A stretch of 57,339 nucleotides of DNA from Bacteroides faecalis (GCF_003865075.1 NZ_BHWB01000026.1:1-57339); one strand, 5' to 3'; shown: positions 1-9,068, counted from the stretch's first letter. Numbers and translations are program-made. The notes: generated by a model not told the origin, from the letters alone.

Positions 1-162
1 TTTCTGGAAACAGACATCCATACCCCATACTACCAATGCAATAAGCAGGGAAGCATATAAAACAACTACTGCACTGTTAGCAAGTTCAGAATACGTAGGC
101 CACGATACTTTATGAACAAGTTCGTCGTAAGATTCTTTGATATAAGTTATTACCTTTTTCAT
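1..162 (-). CDS. secE: SecE, preprotein translocase subunit (3' end outside window)
   Basis: Reverse-strand frame from the ATG at 160-162, running off the window edge after 54 codons. It reads MKKVITYIKESYDELVHKV, then SWPT, followed by a hydrophobic segment from about residue 30. This is the short SecE form: an amphipathic helix, the conserved (V)xWP(T/S) motif and one membrane helix. SecE is the clamp subunit of the SecYEG channel in the inner membrane. It lies directly after tRNA-Trp and tuf, the same order seen in many bacteria (tufB, trnW, secE, nusG), which supports the call although the stop codon is not visible. Confidence 0.93.
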   Translation of the reverse strand, partial: MKKVITYIKESYDELVHKVSWPTYSELANSAVVVLYASLLIALVVWGMDVCFQK

Positions 163-176
163 TTCAATAATATTAG

Positions 177-249
177 CACGGGAGGAGAGGCTCGAACTCC
201 CGACACCCGGTTTTGGAGACCGGTGCTCTACCAACTGAGCTACTCCCGT
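177..249 (-). tRNA. trnW: tRNA-Trp (anticodon CCA)
   Basis: A 73-nt cloverleaf on the minus strand: acceptor ACGGGAG paired with CTCCCGT, discriminator G, D stem GCTC/GAGC, anticodon stem CCGGT/ACCGG with loop CTCCAAA, and a T loop TTCGAGC. No CCA is encoded. It sits between tuf and secE and is probably cut from their shared transcript. Confidence 0.97.
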
Positions 250-257
250 GTGTACAT

Positions 258-289
258 AATCAGTTCCCGATCGAAATCGAGAACTGATT
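258..289 (-). other. hairpin between tuf and tRNA-Trp
   Basis: AATCAGTTC (258-266) pairs with GAACTGATT (281-289), and an inner CGAT/ATCG stem closes a CGAA loop. No U-run follows on the minus strand, so this is not a standard intrinsic terminator. It may be a processing site or partial attenuator between tuf and the tRNA-Trp/secE part of the transcript. Confidence 0.6.
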
Positions 290-301
290 AATTATAGTAT
301 A

Positions 302-1486
302 TTAGTCAAGAATTTCAGTAATCTGACCAGCGCCTACTGTACGTCCACCTTCGCGGATAGCAAAACGAAGACCTGGATTCAATGCTACAGGATAGATCAA
401 CTCTACTGTGATAGTTACGTTATCACCCGGCATTACCATTTCAGTTCCTTCCGGCAAAGTAATTTCACCTGTACAGTCCATAGTACGCAGATAGAACTGA
501 GGACGATATTTATTATGGAATGGAGTATGACGACCACCTTCTTCTTTCTTCAAGATATAAACCTCAGCTTTAAATTTAGAGTGCGGTTTGATCTGACCCG
601 GTTTACAAAGAACCATACCACGTTTGATTTCGTTCTTGTCAATACCACGAAGCAACAGACCTACGTTGTCACCTGCTTCACCTTGATCCAACAGTTTACG
701 GAACATTTCAACACCAGTTACAACTGATTTCTTATCTTCACCTAAACCAAGGATTTCTACTTCATCACCTACGTGAATAACACCAGTTTCAATACGACCT
801 GTTGCTACAGTACCACGTCCGGTAATTGAGAACACGTCCTCAACCGGCATCAAGAAAGGTTTATCAACGTCACGCGGAGGAAGTGGAATCCATGTATCAA
901 CTGCATCCATCAATTCCATAACTTTGTCTTCCCATTTTTCAACACCGTTCAATGCGCCAAGAGCAGAACCCTGAATGATAGGAGTATTGTCACCATCGAA
1001 ATCATAGAATGAAAGAAGTTCTCTCATTTCCATTTCAACGAGCTCCAACATTTCAGCATCATCAACCATATCACACTTGTTCAAGAATACAACCAAACGA
1101 GGTACATTTACCTGACGAGCCAACAAGATATGTTCGCGAGTCTGAGGCATCGGGCCATCAGTTGCAGCACAAACAATGATAGCACCATCCATCTGAGCAG
1201 CACCAGTTACCATGTTCTTTACGTAGTCAGCGTGTCCCGGACAGTCAACGTGTGCGTAGTGACGGTTAGCTGTTTCATACTCAACGTGTGAAGTATTAAT
1301 AGTAATACCTCTTTCTTTTTCTTCAGGAGCGTTATCGATAGAATCGAAAGAACGCAATTCAGAAAGACCTTTTTTTGCCAACACAGTAGTGATAGCAGCT
1401 GTCAACGTTGTCTTACCGTGGTCTACGTGACCGATTGTACCAATGTTTACGTGGGGTTTGGTACGTTCAAATTTCTCTTTAGCCAT
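302..1486 (-). CDS. tuf: Elongation factor Tu
   Basis: A 394-residue protein of normal EF-Tu length. EF-Tu carries aminoacyl-tRNA to the ribosome A site as a GTP complex. The GTPase motifs are intact: GHVDHGKT (19-26), RGITI (about 59-63), DCPGHADY (81-88) and NKCD (136-139). Domains 2 and 3 follow, ending in VGAGQITEILD. It lies downstream of four tRNA genes, an arrangement like the E. coli thrU-tyrU-glyT-thrT-tufB operon, and upstream of tRNA-Trp and secE. Expression is probably driven from the promoter at 2080-2110. Only one tuf copy is visible here. Confidence 0.99.
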   Translation of the reverse strand: MAKEKFERTKPHVNIGTIGHVDHGKTTLTAAITTVLAKKGLSELRSFDSIDNAPEEKERGITINTSHVEYETANRHYAHVDCPGHADYVKNMVTGAAQMDGAIIVCAATDGPMPQTREHILLARQVNVPRLVVFLNKCDMVDDAEMLELVEMEMRELLSFYDFDGDNTPIIQGSALGALNGVEKWEDKVMELMDAVDTWIPLPPRDVDKPFLMPVEDVFSITGRGTVATGRIETGVIHVGDEVEILGLGEDKKSVVTGVEMFRKLLDQGEAGDNVGLLLRGIDKNEIKRGMVLCKPGQIKPHSKFKAEVYILKKEEGGRHTPFHNKYRPQFYLRTMDCTGEITLPEGTEMVMPGDNVTITVELIYPVALNPGLRFAIREGGRTVGAGQITEILD

Positions 1487-1535
1487 AGCTTTACTTGTTA
1501 TTTATTTGATTAATAATCAGCTTTCATCTTTTATG

Positions 1536-1607
<72 letters not shown>

Positions 1608-1619
1608 AAGAAAATCGAG

Positions 1620-1692
1620 AGCGGAAGACGGGACTCAAACCCGCGACCCTCAGCTTGGAAGGCTAATGCTCTATCAACTGAGCTACTTCCGC
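1620..1692 (-). tRNA. tRNA-Gly (anticodon TCC)
   Basis: A 73-nt cloverleaf: acceptor GCGGAAG/CTTCCGC, discriminator T, anticodon loop CTTCCAA. It is separated from the flanking Thr tRNA by 12 nt and from the Tyr tRNA by 28 nt, consistent with one polycistronic tRNA precursor. Confidence 0.97.
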
Positions 1693-1720
1693 ATTCTTGC
1701 CAAAGTTGTCACTCTGTTTG

Positions 1721-1803
1721 TGGGCAAAGATGGATTCGAACCACCGAAGGCGTAAGCCAGCAGATTTACAGTCTGCCCCATTTGGCCACTCTGGTATTTG
1801 CCC
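1721..1803 (-). tRNA. tRNA-Tyr (anticodon GTA)
   Basis: An 83-nt class II tRNA with a long variable arm: acceptor GGGCAAA/TTTGCCC, discriminator A, anticodon loop CTGTAAA. The long variable arm (CTGGCTTACGCCTTC) is as expected for bacterial tRNA-Tyr. Confidence 0.97.
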
Positions 1804-1954
1804 TTTTAAAATTAGAAACAAACATGAAGAAATTAAGACTTAAAAGCGAACAATATATTAAAGACTGGTGTTCTCCTTTGTGACTATTTTCTTCTTCATT
1901 TTTAATTCATCATTATCTCGCCAAGCGAATTGGATCAACTTTCATCAATCCTTG

Positions 1955-2028
1955 AGCCTCTTGTCGGATTCGAACCAACGACCCCGAGATTACAAATCAC
2001 GTGCTCTGGCCAACTGAGCTAAAGAGGC
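1955..2028 (-). tRNA. tRNA-Thr (anticodon TGT)
   Basis: A 74-nt cloverleaf: acceptor GCCTCTT/AAGAGGC, discriminator T, anticodon loop TTTGTAA. The anticodon stem CGTGA/TCTCG has a T-T mismatch in its middle pair. It is the first tRNA of the tuf cluster, about 50 nt downstream of a consensus promoter. Confidence 0.95.
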
Positions 2029-2079
2029 GTTCTAGCTAAAAAATGCAACCGTCACGTTCTAATGCGAGCGAAACGGCTG

Positions 2080-2110
2080 CAAATTTAGTTATTTATTTCT
2101 TTCCCGCAAA
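2080..2110 (-). promoter_or_regulatory. Bacteroides-type promoter of the tRNA/tuf/secE unit
   Basis: On the minus strand the sequence reads TTTG (2110-2107), 19 bases, TAAATTTG (2087-2080). This matches both halves of the Bacteroidetes sigma-ABfr consensus (-33 TTTG, -7 TAnnTTTG) with canonical spacing. The predicted start is near 2074, roughly 46 nt upstream of tRNA-Thr(TGT). Confidence 0.8.
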
Positions 2111-2125
2111 ACATTTGCAGTTTTT

Positions 2126-2425
2126 TTATTTACTACGTTGTTTTTCCTTGTATTTCACCAGTTGTTTTTCAAGTGCTTCCACGTTTAAGTCTATTGCTTC
2201 CTCAAATGTATCACACACTTTACTAGCATAAAATTCCCCGTTAGGGATTAATATTTTAATGCCTGCTTCTTTATTAGAAGCAGTTTCTGGCTTAATTACC
2301 TTTAATGACACCTCTACTTTCTTTATATCTTCGTAATATTTCTCCAACTTAGACACTTTTTTTTGAATAAATGCCTGCAATTGCTCTGACGCATCAAAGT
2401 GAATTGATTGAATTCTAATATCCAT
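2126..2425 (-). CDS. hpf: Ribosome hibernation-promoting factor, short HPF/RaiA family
   Basis: A 99-residue protein, the short HPF length with no C-terminal dimerisation tail. HPF-family proteins bind the 30S decoding site and silence ribosomes under stress. It starts MDIRIQSIHFDASEQLQAFI, has the family's helix with conserved basic residues (KKVSKLEKYY), and ends in a Lys-rich tail (KYKEKQRSK). It follows xerC by 15 nt on the same strand and precedes the tRNA/tuf unit, placing it in a translation-related operon. Confidence 0.92.
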   Translation of the reverse strand: MDIRIQSIHFDASEQLQAFIQKKVSKLEKYYEDIKKVEVSLKVIKPETASNKEAGIKILIPNGEFYASKVCDTFEEAIDLNVEALEKQLVKYKEKQRSK

Positions 2426-2440
2426 ACTTACCTCCTTTTT

Positions 2441-3322
2441 TTAAGCCCTTGGATGGGCCTGTTTATACACTTTTTTAAGTTCTTCAAACGTGGCGTGCGT
2501 ATAAATCTCGGTAGTCGCAAGACTCTCGTGACCCAAAAGTTCTTTTACCGCACCCAACTCCGCATCATTATTCAGCATAGTTGTGGCAAAAGTATGCCTC
2601 AACACGTGAGGACTCTTTTTTTTCAGCGTCACCACCTTTGACAGGTTCCGTTTCACTAAATTATAGACTAAATTCTTATAAAGCCTTTCACCAGTTTCTC
2701 TAACGAAAAAAGCTTCTGACTTTTTTTGAATTGTTTCGTTTCTTACATTAATATATTCCAGCATCAAATCTCGCAGTTCGTCACCGAACGGTATCAACCG
2801 CTGCTTATCTCTTTTCCCTGTCACCTTCAGAAGAGAAGCCGAAAAATCCACATCTTTATCATCTAGCCCTATCAACTCCGAGAGCCTCATACCTGTGGCA
2901 TAAAACATTTCGATAATTAAATGGTCTCGACACCCTATAAACCCTTCGCCAAAATCAATCTCATCCAACAACTTATTCATTTCGCTCTCTTTAAGGAAAA
3001 CTGGTAGTGGTTTCTTATTTTTAGGGCCCGTTATTTTACGCAACGGATCCACAGTCACTTCCCCTTGCCTCAAAAGATACTTATAAAACGACCGGAGCGA
3101 ACTTAGCTTACGGTTTACAGAAGTAGAAGTATACCCCTGATCCATTAATGAAACAATCCATTCACGAATCAGTTCACTTTCCACCACCAGCGGATCAAAT
3201 TTTCCGTACTCTTCCTGAGCAAACTCCTGTAGTTGCTTTATATCCTCACCATACGCAAGTATGGTTTTATCGGAATAATTCCGTTCATACCGGAGATAAT
3301 CAAGAAAAGATTCTATCAACAT
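2441..3322 (-). CDS. xerC: Tyrosine recombinase, XerC/XerD family
   Basis: A 293-residue site-specific recombinase from the Met at 3322 (MLIESFLDYLRYERNYS). An in-frame Met nine codons earlier is less likely because the family N-terminus aligns with MLIESF. It has an N-terminal SAM-like domain (about 1-85) and a catalytic domain with R146, H239-x-x-R242 (PHVLRHTFAT), H265 (LGHESL) and nucleophile Y274 (TEIYTH). Xer proteins resolve chromosome dimers at dif. Length and motifs match a host Xer protein rather than a phage integrase. The gene lies between rpsU and hpf; XerC versus XerD cannot be decided from this window. Confidence 0.92.
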   Translation of the reverse strand: MLIESFLDYLRYERNYSDKTILAYGEDIKQLQEFAQEEYGKFDPLVVESELIREWIVSLMDQGYTSTSVNRKLSSLRSFYKYLLRQGEVTVDPLRKITGPKNKKPLPVFLKESEMNKLLDEIDFGEGFIGCRDHLIIEMFYATGMRLSELIGLDDKDVDFSASLLKVTGKRDKQRLIPFGDELRDLMLEYINVRNETIQKKSEAFFVRETGERLYKNLVYNLVKRNLSKVVTLKKKSPHVLRHTFATTMLNNDAELGAVKELLGHESLATTEIYTHATFEELKKVYKQAHPRA

Positions 3323-3395
3323 AATATCGCTACATCTAAAATTGTGCAACGAATGTATGAAAAGAATTCAATAATTCAAAGGAATTTACGAATTA

Positions 3396-3587
3396 TTAAT
3401 CTTCTACTTGCTGAAGTTGTTGTACATAAACTGCACGTTCTTTTTTAAGTCTTTTAGTTACAGACGGTTTATCAAACTGCTGTCTGCTTCTCAACTCTTT
3501 TACAATGCCAGTTTTCTCAAATTTTCTTTTAAACTTCTTCAGCGCTTTTTCAATGTTTTCGCCTTCTTTTACAGGTACTACAATCAT
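3396..3587 (-). CDS. rpsU: 30S ribosomal protein S21
   Basis: A 63-residue protein starting MIVVPVKEGENIEKALKKF at 3587. An upstream in-frame Met at 3644 would add 19 residues that do not look like S21, and the predicted transcription start (about 3636) falls inside that extension, so the shorter start is chosen. The body is very basic (KRKFEKTG, VTKRLKKERAVYVQQLQQ). S21 is a small-subunit protein near the anti-Shine-Dalgarno end of 16S rRNA. It is the first gene of the minus-strand translation block, with xerC following after 73 nt. Confidence 0.95.
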   Translation of the reverse strand: MIVVPVKEGENIEKALKKFKRKFEKTGIVKELRSRQQFDKPSVTKRLKKERAVYVQQLQQVED

Positions 3588-3641
3588 TTTGTTTTTATTA
3601 AATATATTATGGTTAAAAATTTCTGCAGTCAAATTGCGTCG

Positions 3642-3672
3642 CAAAATTACACATAGTTTCTTTATTCACAAA
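3642..3672 (-). promoter_or_regulatory. Bacteroides-type promoter of rpsU-xerC-hpf
   Basis: The minus strand reads TTTG (3672-3669), 19 bases, TAATTTTG (3649-3642), a full match to the -33/-7 consensus. The predicted start is near 3636, giving a leader of about 50 nt before rpsU. Confidence 0.78.
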
Positions 3673-3733
3673 ACTTTCGGCAAATATTTCTCAAAAACTA
3701 TTCATAAACAGGCCATTAACCATGGAAAGTTAT

Positions 3734-3741
3734 TACCTTTG
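3734..3741 (+). promoter_or_regulatory. -7 promoter element of the Xaa-Pro aminopeptidase gene
   Basis: TACCTTTG matches TAnnTTTG and lies 33 nt before the start codon at 3775. No clear -33 TTG is seen at the expected distance, so the assignment rests on the -7 box and position. Confidence 0.5.
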
Positions 3742-3774
3742 AGATCACTTATGTATCTAATAATTTAATAATGT

Positions 3775-5556
3775 ATGAAAGAGAATATAAAAGAACGGAT
3801 ACAAGCATTACGGATGATGTTCAAGCCTAACCATATAAAGGCTTTCATTATTCCAAGTACCGATCCTCATCTAAGTGAATATGTAGCGCCGCATTGGAAA
3901 TCACGTGAATGGATTTCCGGCTTCACAGGTTCAGCAGGAACAGTTGTTGTTTTGGAAGACAAAGCCGGCTTATGGACTGATTCCCGATATTTCCTTCAAG
4001 CAGCTGAAGAATTGGAGGGTAGCGAGATTACACTATTTAAAGAAATGCTGCCCGACACACCCAGCATCACCGATTTTCTATGTGACAATTTAAAGCCTGG
4101 GGAGTCAATTGGTATCGATGGAAGAATGTTTTCCGTACTCCAAATAGAACAGATAAAGAAAGAACTTGCTATTCATAATATCCATGTGGATTTATCCGGT
4201 GATCTCATGGATCATATCTGGAAAAATCGTCCCGCTATGCCTAAAGCACCAGCTTTCATCTATGAACTCCAATATGCGGGAAAAAGTTGCAGTGAAAAAG
4301 TGGAAATTCTTCGTAATGAGCTAAAAAAGCAAGGAATCAATGCTCTATTTCTATCAGCTCTCGATGAAATAGCATGGACTCTCAATTTAAGAGGTAATGA
4401 TGTTCATTGCAATCCGGTTGTCATAAGCTACTTGCTGATTACTCAAGACGAAGTTGTCTTTTTCATTTCACCAGAGAAAGTTACTAAAGAAGTCGAAAAG
4501 TATTTAAAGGAGGAACATATCAATCTCCGAGATTACAGTGATGTTGGAACTTTCCTCAACTCGTATACTGGGAAAAATCTACTTATCGATCCCCAAAAAA
4601 CAAATTATGCTATTTATTCAACCATTCCTCCTCAATGTTCGATCATCCGGAGAGAATCACCGGTTACTCTGTTGAAAGCAATCCGCAATGAGCAGGAAAT
4701 TAGTGGTATACACGCTGCTATGCAAAGAGATGGAGTAGCATTAGTAAGATTTTTGAAATGGTTGGAAGAAGCTGTTCCCTCAGGAAAAGAGACTGAATTA
4801 AGCATTGATAAAAAGCTACATGATTTTCGGGCAGTCCAACCACTTTACATGGGAGAGAGTTTTGATACTATTGCTGGATATAAGGAACATGCAGCCATTG
4901 TGCACTATTCTGCTACCCCAGAAAGTAATGCAACTCTCTTGCCTAAAGGCTTTCTACTTCTAGATTCAGGTGCTCAATACTTAGATGGAACTACCGACAT
5001 CACCCGTACAATTGCACTAGGAGAACTTACAGAAGAAGAAAAAACAGACTATACCCTAATATTAAAAGGACATATAGCACTGGCCATGGCCAAATTTCCA
5101 AATGGTACCCGAGGTGCACAACTCGATGTATTAGCCCGTATGCCAATCTGGAAGCATGGGATGAACTTCCTTCATGGTACAGGACATGGCGTCGGACATT
5201 TTCTAAGTGTACATGAAGGCCCCCAAAGTATCCGTATGAATGAAAACCCTGTTATGTTACAACCCGGTATGGTTACCTCTAATGAACCCGGTGTATATAA
5301 ATCAGGTAGTCATGGAATACGTACAGAAAACCTGATATTGGTTTGCAAAGATAAAGAAGGCATGTTTGGAGAATATTTCAGATTCGAAACAATCACCTTA
5401 TGTCCTATCTGCAAGAAAGGTATTATCAAAGAGATACTAACAGCAGAAGAAATTAGGTGGTTTAATGATTATCATCAAACCGTTTATGAAAAACTTTCTC
5501 CACATCTCAACGAAGAAGAGAAAAAGTGGCTACAAAAAGCGACCTCTTCCATTTAA
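3775..5556 (+). CDS. pepP: Xaa-Pro aminopeptidase (M24B family)
   Basis: A 593-residue, three-domain aminopeptidase P-type protein that removes an N-terminal residue preceding proline, probably in the cytoplasm (no signal peptide). Two creatinase-like N-terminal domains occupy about 1-310 and the M24 pita-bread catalytic domain about 310-540. The dinuclear metal ligands are visible: D397 (LLLDSGAQYLD), D408 (TDITR), H471 (HGTGHGVGH), E504 (SNEPGVY) and E518 (RTENL). The length fits the long eukaryote-like APP1 class that Bacteroides carry, not the shorter E. coli PepP. A nearby out-of-frame ATG at 3771 is rejected because only 3775 opens the protein. Confidence 0.93.
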   Translation: MKENIKERIQALRMMFKPNHIKAFIIPSTDPHLSEYVAPHWKSREWISGFTGSAGTVVVLEDKAGLWTDSRYFLQAAEELEGSEITLFKEMLPDTPSITDFLCDNLKPGESIGIDGRMFSVLQIEQIKKELAIHNIHVDLSGDLMDHIWKNRPAMPKAPAFIYELQYAGKSCSEKVEILRNELKKQGINALFLSALDEIAWTLNLRGNDVHCNPVVISYLLITQDEVVFFISPEKVTKEVEKYLKEEHINLRDYSDVGTFLNSYTGKNLLIDPQKTNYAIYSTIPPQCSIIRRESPVTLLKAIRNEQEISGIHAAMQRDGVALVRFLKWLEEAVPSGKETELSIDKKLHDFRAVQPLYMGESFDTIAGYKEHAAIVHYSATPESNATLLPKGFLLLDSGAQYLDGTTDITRTIALGELTEEEKTDYTLILKGHIALAMAKFPNGTRGAQLDVLARMPIWKHGMNFLHGTGHGVGHFLSVHEGPQSIRMNENPVMLQPGMVTSNEPGVYKSGSHGIRTENLILVCKDKEGMFGEYFRFETITLCPICKKGIIKEILTAEEIRWFNDYHQTVYEKLSPHLNEEEKKWLQKATSSI

Positions 5557-5682
5557 AATAAATCTTGCTCTACTCCAGATGTCGGATTATACAAGACACA
5601 GATCTCAAATATCACGACATCCAGAGGAAGAACAAAATATTATAGTATATTAAATTAGAAACATTATTATAACCAAAGATTT

Positions 5683-6195
5683 ATGGCTTTAATCAAATCA
5701 GTACGAGGATTTACTCCCGAAATCGGAGAAAACTGTTTTTTAGCAGACAATGCAACCATCATAGGAGATGTTAAGATAGGAAATGACTGCAGCATTTGGT
5801 TTTGTACCGTCTTACGTGGGGATGTCAATTCCATACGAATTGGCAACGGAGTAAATATCCAAGACGGAAGTGTTCTACATACTTTATATGAGAAATCGAC
5901 TCTTGAAATCGGTGATCATGTCTCTGTAGGACACAATGTTACCATTCATGGAGCAACTATCAAAGACTATGCTTTGATTGGAATGGGATCAACAATATTA
6001 GATCATGCTATAGTAGGGGAAGGAGCAATTGTTGCTGCCGGTTCTCTGGTATTAAGCAATACGGTAATTGAACCTGGTAGTATCTGGGGAGGAGTGCCGG
6101 CTAAATTTATCAAAAAAGTAGATCCGGAACAGGCAAAAGAATTAAATCAAAAGATTGCTCATAACTATTTAATGTACTCACAATGGTATAAATAA
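5683..6195 (+). CDS. Gamma-carbonic-anhydrase-like hexapeptide-repeat protein (YrdA/PaaY type)
   Basis: A 170-residue left-handed beta-helix protein. Hexapeptide repeats run from about residue 10 to 140 (NATIIGDVKIG, NVTIHGATI, GAIVAAGSLV), with a short C-terminal helix. Three histidines at the positions used for metal binding in gamma-carbonic anhydrases are present (H66, H84, H89). The family includes true carbonic anhydrases and proteins of unknown activity, so hydration of CO2 is possible but not shown. It follows the aminopeptidase gene after 126 nt and precedes a double hairpin. Confidence 0.88.
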   Translation: MALIKSVRGFTPEIGENCFLADNATIIGDVKIGNDCSIWFCTVLRGDVNSIRIGNGVNIQDGSVLHTLYEKSTLEIGDHVSVGHNVTIHGATIKDYALIGMGSTILDHAIVGEGAIVAAGSLVLSNTVIEPGSIWGGVPAKFIKKVDPEQAKELNQKIAHNYLMYSQWYK

Positions 6196-6239
6196 CAAGA
6201 TATTGCTTTAGAAAAAGATCAAAGACTTTAATAGTACAC

Positions 6240-6311
6240 CTTTTAGACGTAATTATTAGCGTCTAAAAGATTATAGATTGAAAGGTACTCGATTTCTGCA
6301 GTACCCTTCAA
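6240..6311. terminator. tandem hairpins between convergent genes
   Basis: Hairpin 1 pairs CTTTTAGACG (6240-6249) with CGTCTAAAAG (6260-6269). Hairpin 2 pairs TTGAAAGGTACT (6278-6289) with AGTACCCTTCAA (6300-6311), with one mismatch, followed by TTTATATTT. They lie between the plus-strand gene ending at 6195 and waaA ending at 6319, and probably stop transcription from both sides. Confidence 0.7.
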
Positions 6312-6318
6312 TTTATAT

Positions 6319-7541
6319 TTAGAAGTTAATCATATGCATTATCTTCTCTGCAGCTCCGGAATTACTTGTCACATAATACCCTGCATTATCACCCGTTTCA
6401 CGTAAGAAAACTTCATCCGATTGAAAACGCTCTAAAAGTTTTTTCAAATCTTCATAATCTTTAATAGAATATGCGCCTTTCGCTTCGAGTAACTGAATTG
6501 CTTCCATAAACTTCTGATACTTTGGACCAAAAATAACCGGAATGCCATAAACAGCAGCTTCCAATGTATTATGAATGCCAACTCCAAAACCACCTCCAAT
6601 GTAAGCGATTTCACCATACCTGTAAATAGAAGAAAGCAATCCGAAACAGTCGATAATTAAACAATCCGCTTTCAATACATTCCTCTCATCAGCACGAGTA
6701 TAACGTACAGACGGACGTTTCAATTTGCTAATTATCTCAACCAGGTGGTTCTCTTCAATGACATGGGGAGCAATAATCAATTTCATTTCCGGATGAGAAT
6801 TGAAATATTCAAGGAATATATCTTCATCCGGTCCCCACGAACTTCCGGCAACAAAAGTAAAAGAGTTATTTCCTTTAAACTTCTCAACCAATGGAAGATC
6901 CTTGGCTTCCTGGCGAATTTGTAACACCCGGTCAAAACGAGTATCCCCCACCACAGTTACACGCCCAATACCAATTCTAGATAAATAACGTTTGGAAGCC
7001 TCATTCTGTACAAACAAGTGATCGAAGTCCTTCAAGACATTCCGATAAGTTCCTCCATACCATTTAAAGAAGATTTGATCGCGACGAAAAATAGAAGAGA
7101 CACTATATACCGGGATACGGCGTTTATGCAGTTCATCCAGATAATTCTTCCAAAATTCATATTTTATAAGAAAGCCATACAAGGATTCGCAATATCCAGG
7201 AATTTCTTCACATTTCGTGGTTTATCAAAAGGCAGGTAACAAACGATATCCGCCCCTCTATAATGCTTACGAACTTCATAACCAGACGGAGAAAAGAATG
7301 TCAGCAAAATCTTATAATCCGGATACTTTGCCCGGATCATTTCGATTAATGGACGTCCCTGCTCAAATTCCCCCAATGAAGCAGCATGAAACCAAATATA
7401 TCGTTCCCCTTTTTCCACTTGCTGACGCAGAAGTTCATATACCACCCAATGCCCCTTCATCATTTTCCGGGGCTTACGGCTAAACGGTGCAGCTAAATGG
7501 ACCAGAAAGTCATAAATGACTATTGCCAGGTTGTAAAGCAT
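6319..7541 (-). CDS. waaA: 3-deoxy-D-manno-octulosonic-acid (Kdo) transferase, interrupted by a -1 frameshift
   Basis: WaaA transfers Kdo from CMP-Kdo to lipid IVA at the inner membrane, starting the LPS core. The N-terminal part (125 codons from 7541) reads MLYNLAIVIYDFLVHLAAPF, then the conserved WFHAASLGEFEQ, and stops after ANPCMAFL. The other frame continues with IKYEFWKNYLDELHKRRIPV through the GT30 C-terminal domain (APHVIEENH, GGGFGVGIHN, PVIFGPKYQKF) to 6319. Restoring one T on the coding strand at the AA of 7168-7169 gives MAFFIKYEFW and a single protein of 407 residues, a normal family length. It starts 10 nt after gltX. See the frameshift findings for the likely cause. Confidence 0.88.
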
Positions 7542-7551
7542 AGTGTTGTGT

Positions 7552-9068
7552 TTACTTCAATACCTCTACGGCACGTTTCATACGAGCCAATGTTTCTTCT
7601 TTACCCAATACCCAGGAAATATCGAACATGTGCGGACCTTTTCCTTCGCCAACCAATGTCAAACGGAAAGCGTTCATGATATTACCTGTGTGATATTCTT
7701 TTTCCGCAATCCAGTCCATAACAACTTTTCCTGGCCTTCAATACTAAAATCCTCAATTCCGGCAATCACTTCTGCCAATTCGGTCATACACTTAGCTGAG
7801 TCTTCTTTCCAGCGCTTCTTTACCGTTTTCTCATCATATTCAGTAGGTGCAACAAAAAAGAAGCTGCAAACATCCCATAATTCTTTAATGAAACTTACCC
7901 GATCTTTCATCATACCGACAACCGTAACCACCTTTTCGAAAGGAGCTTCCACACCATGTTCCTTCAATACAGGCAAGAACAATTCAGCAATCTCCTCATC
8001 CGGCTTCTGTTGAATATATTGATGATTAAACCAAATTCCTTTCTTATAATCAAATTTAGCTCCCGATTTACTGCAACGGTGAAGATCAAACAACTGAATC
8101 AACTCATCCATCGACATCACTTCCTGATCATTTCCCGGATTCCATCCCAACAAGGCAAGGAAATTAATTACCGCTTCAGGCAAATAGCCGGATTCGCGAT
8201 AACCAGAAGAGATTTCTCCAGACTTCGGATCATGCCATTCCAACGGAAATACCGGAAAGCCTAAACGGTCGCCATCACGCTTACTCAATTTTCCATTTCC
8301 TTCCGGTTTGAGAAGCAAAGGCAAGTGAGCAAACTGCGGCATAGTATCTTCCCAACCAAAAGCACGATATAACAAAACATGCAACGGAGCTGAAGGCAAC
8401 CATTCTTCACCACGAATTACATGAGATACTTGCATCAAATGGTCATCCACGATATTTGCCAAATGATAAGTAGGCAATTCATCTGCAGACTTATAGAGAA
8501 CTTTATCATCCAAAATAGATGAATTGATAATTACTTCACCACGAATTAAATCATTCACATGTACATCTTCATTCGGTTCTATCTTGAAACGAACCACGTA
8601 TTGCTTGCCTTCCGCAATCAAAGCATCCACTTCCTCTTTTGTCAAAGTCAATGAATTACGCATCATACTGCGAGTAGAAGCATCATATTGAAAGTTGGCA
8701 ATCTCTTCACGTTTAGCATCCAATTCTTCAGGAGTATCAAAAGCAATGTATGCTTTATCACTATCTAACAAAATCTGCACATATTTCTTATAGATCTCGC
8801 GACGTTCAGACTGACGGTACGGACCGTATTCGCCTCCGAAGCTTACCCCTTCGTCAAAGTGAATACCCAACCACTTAAAAGATTCAAGTATATACTCCTC
8901 TGCACCCGGAACAAAACGGTTAGAATCAGTATCTTCAATACGAAAAATCAAATCTCCGTCGTGCTGACGTGCAAATAAATAATTATATAAAGCTGTACGC
9001 ACACCACCGATGTGCAACGCTCCTGTTGGACTTGGAGCAAAACGAACTCTTACTTTTCTTTCTGCCAT
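7552..9068 (-). CDS. gltX: Glutamyl-tRNA synthetase, interrupted by a -1 frameshift near the C-terminus
   Basis: A class I aminoacyl-tRNA synthetase that charges tRNA-Glu. The HIGH-type motif is at residues 19-22 (PTGALHIGG) and the KMSKS-type motif reads KLSKRDGD. The frame stays correct to EGQEK, then reads an unrelated tail and stops at 7674. The adjacent frame gives VVMDWIAEKEYHTGNIMNAF, VGEGKGPHMFDI and a natural end RMKRAVEVLK at 7552. Adding one base to the four-T run at 7726-7729 joins the two into a 505-residue protein, the expected length. Probably co-transcribed with waaA from the promoter at 9097-9104. Confidence 0.92.
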
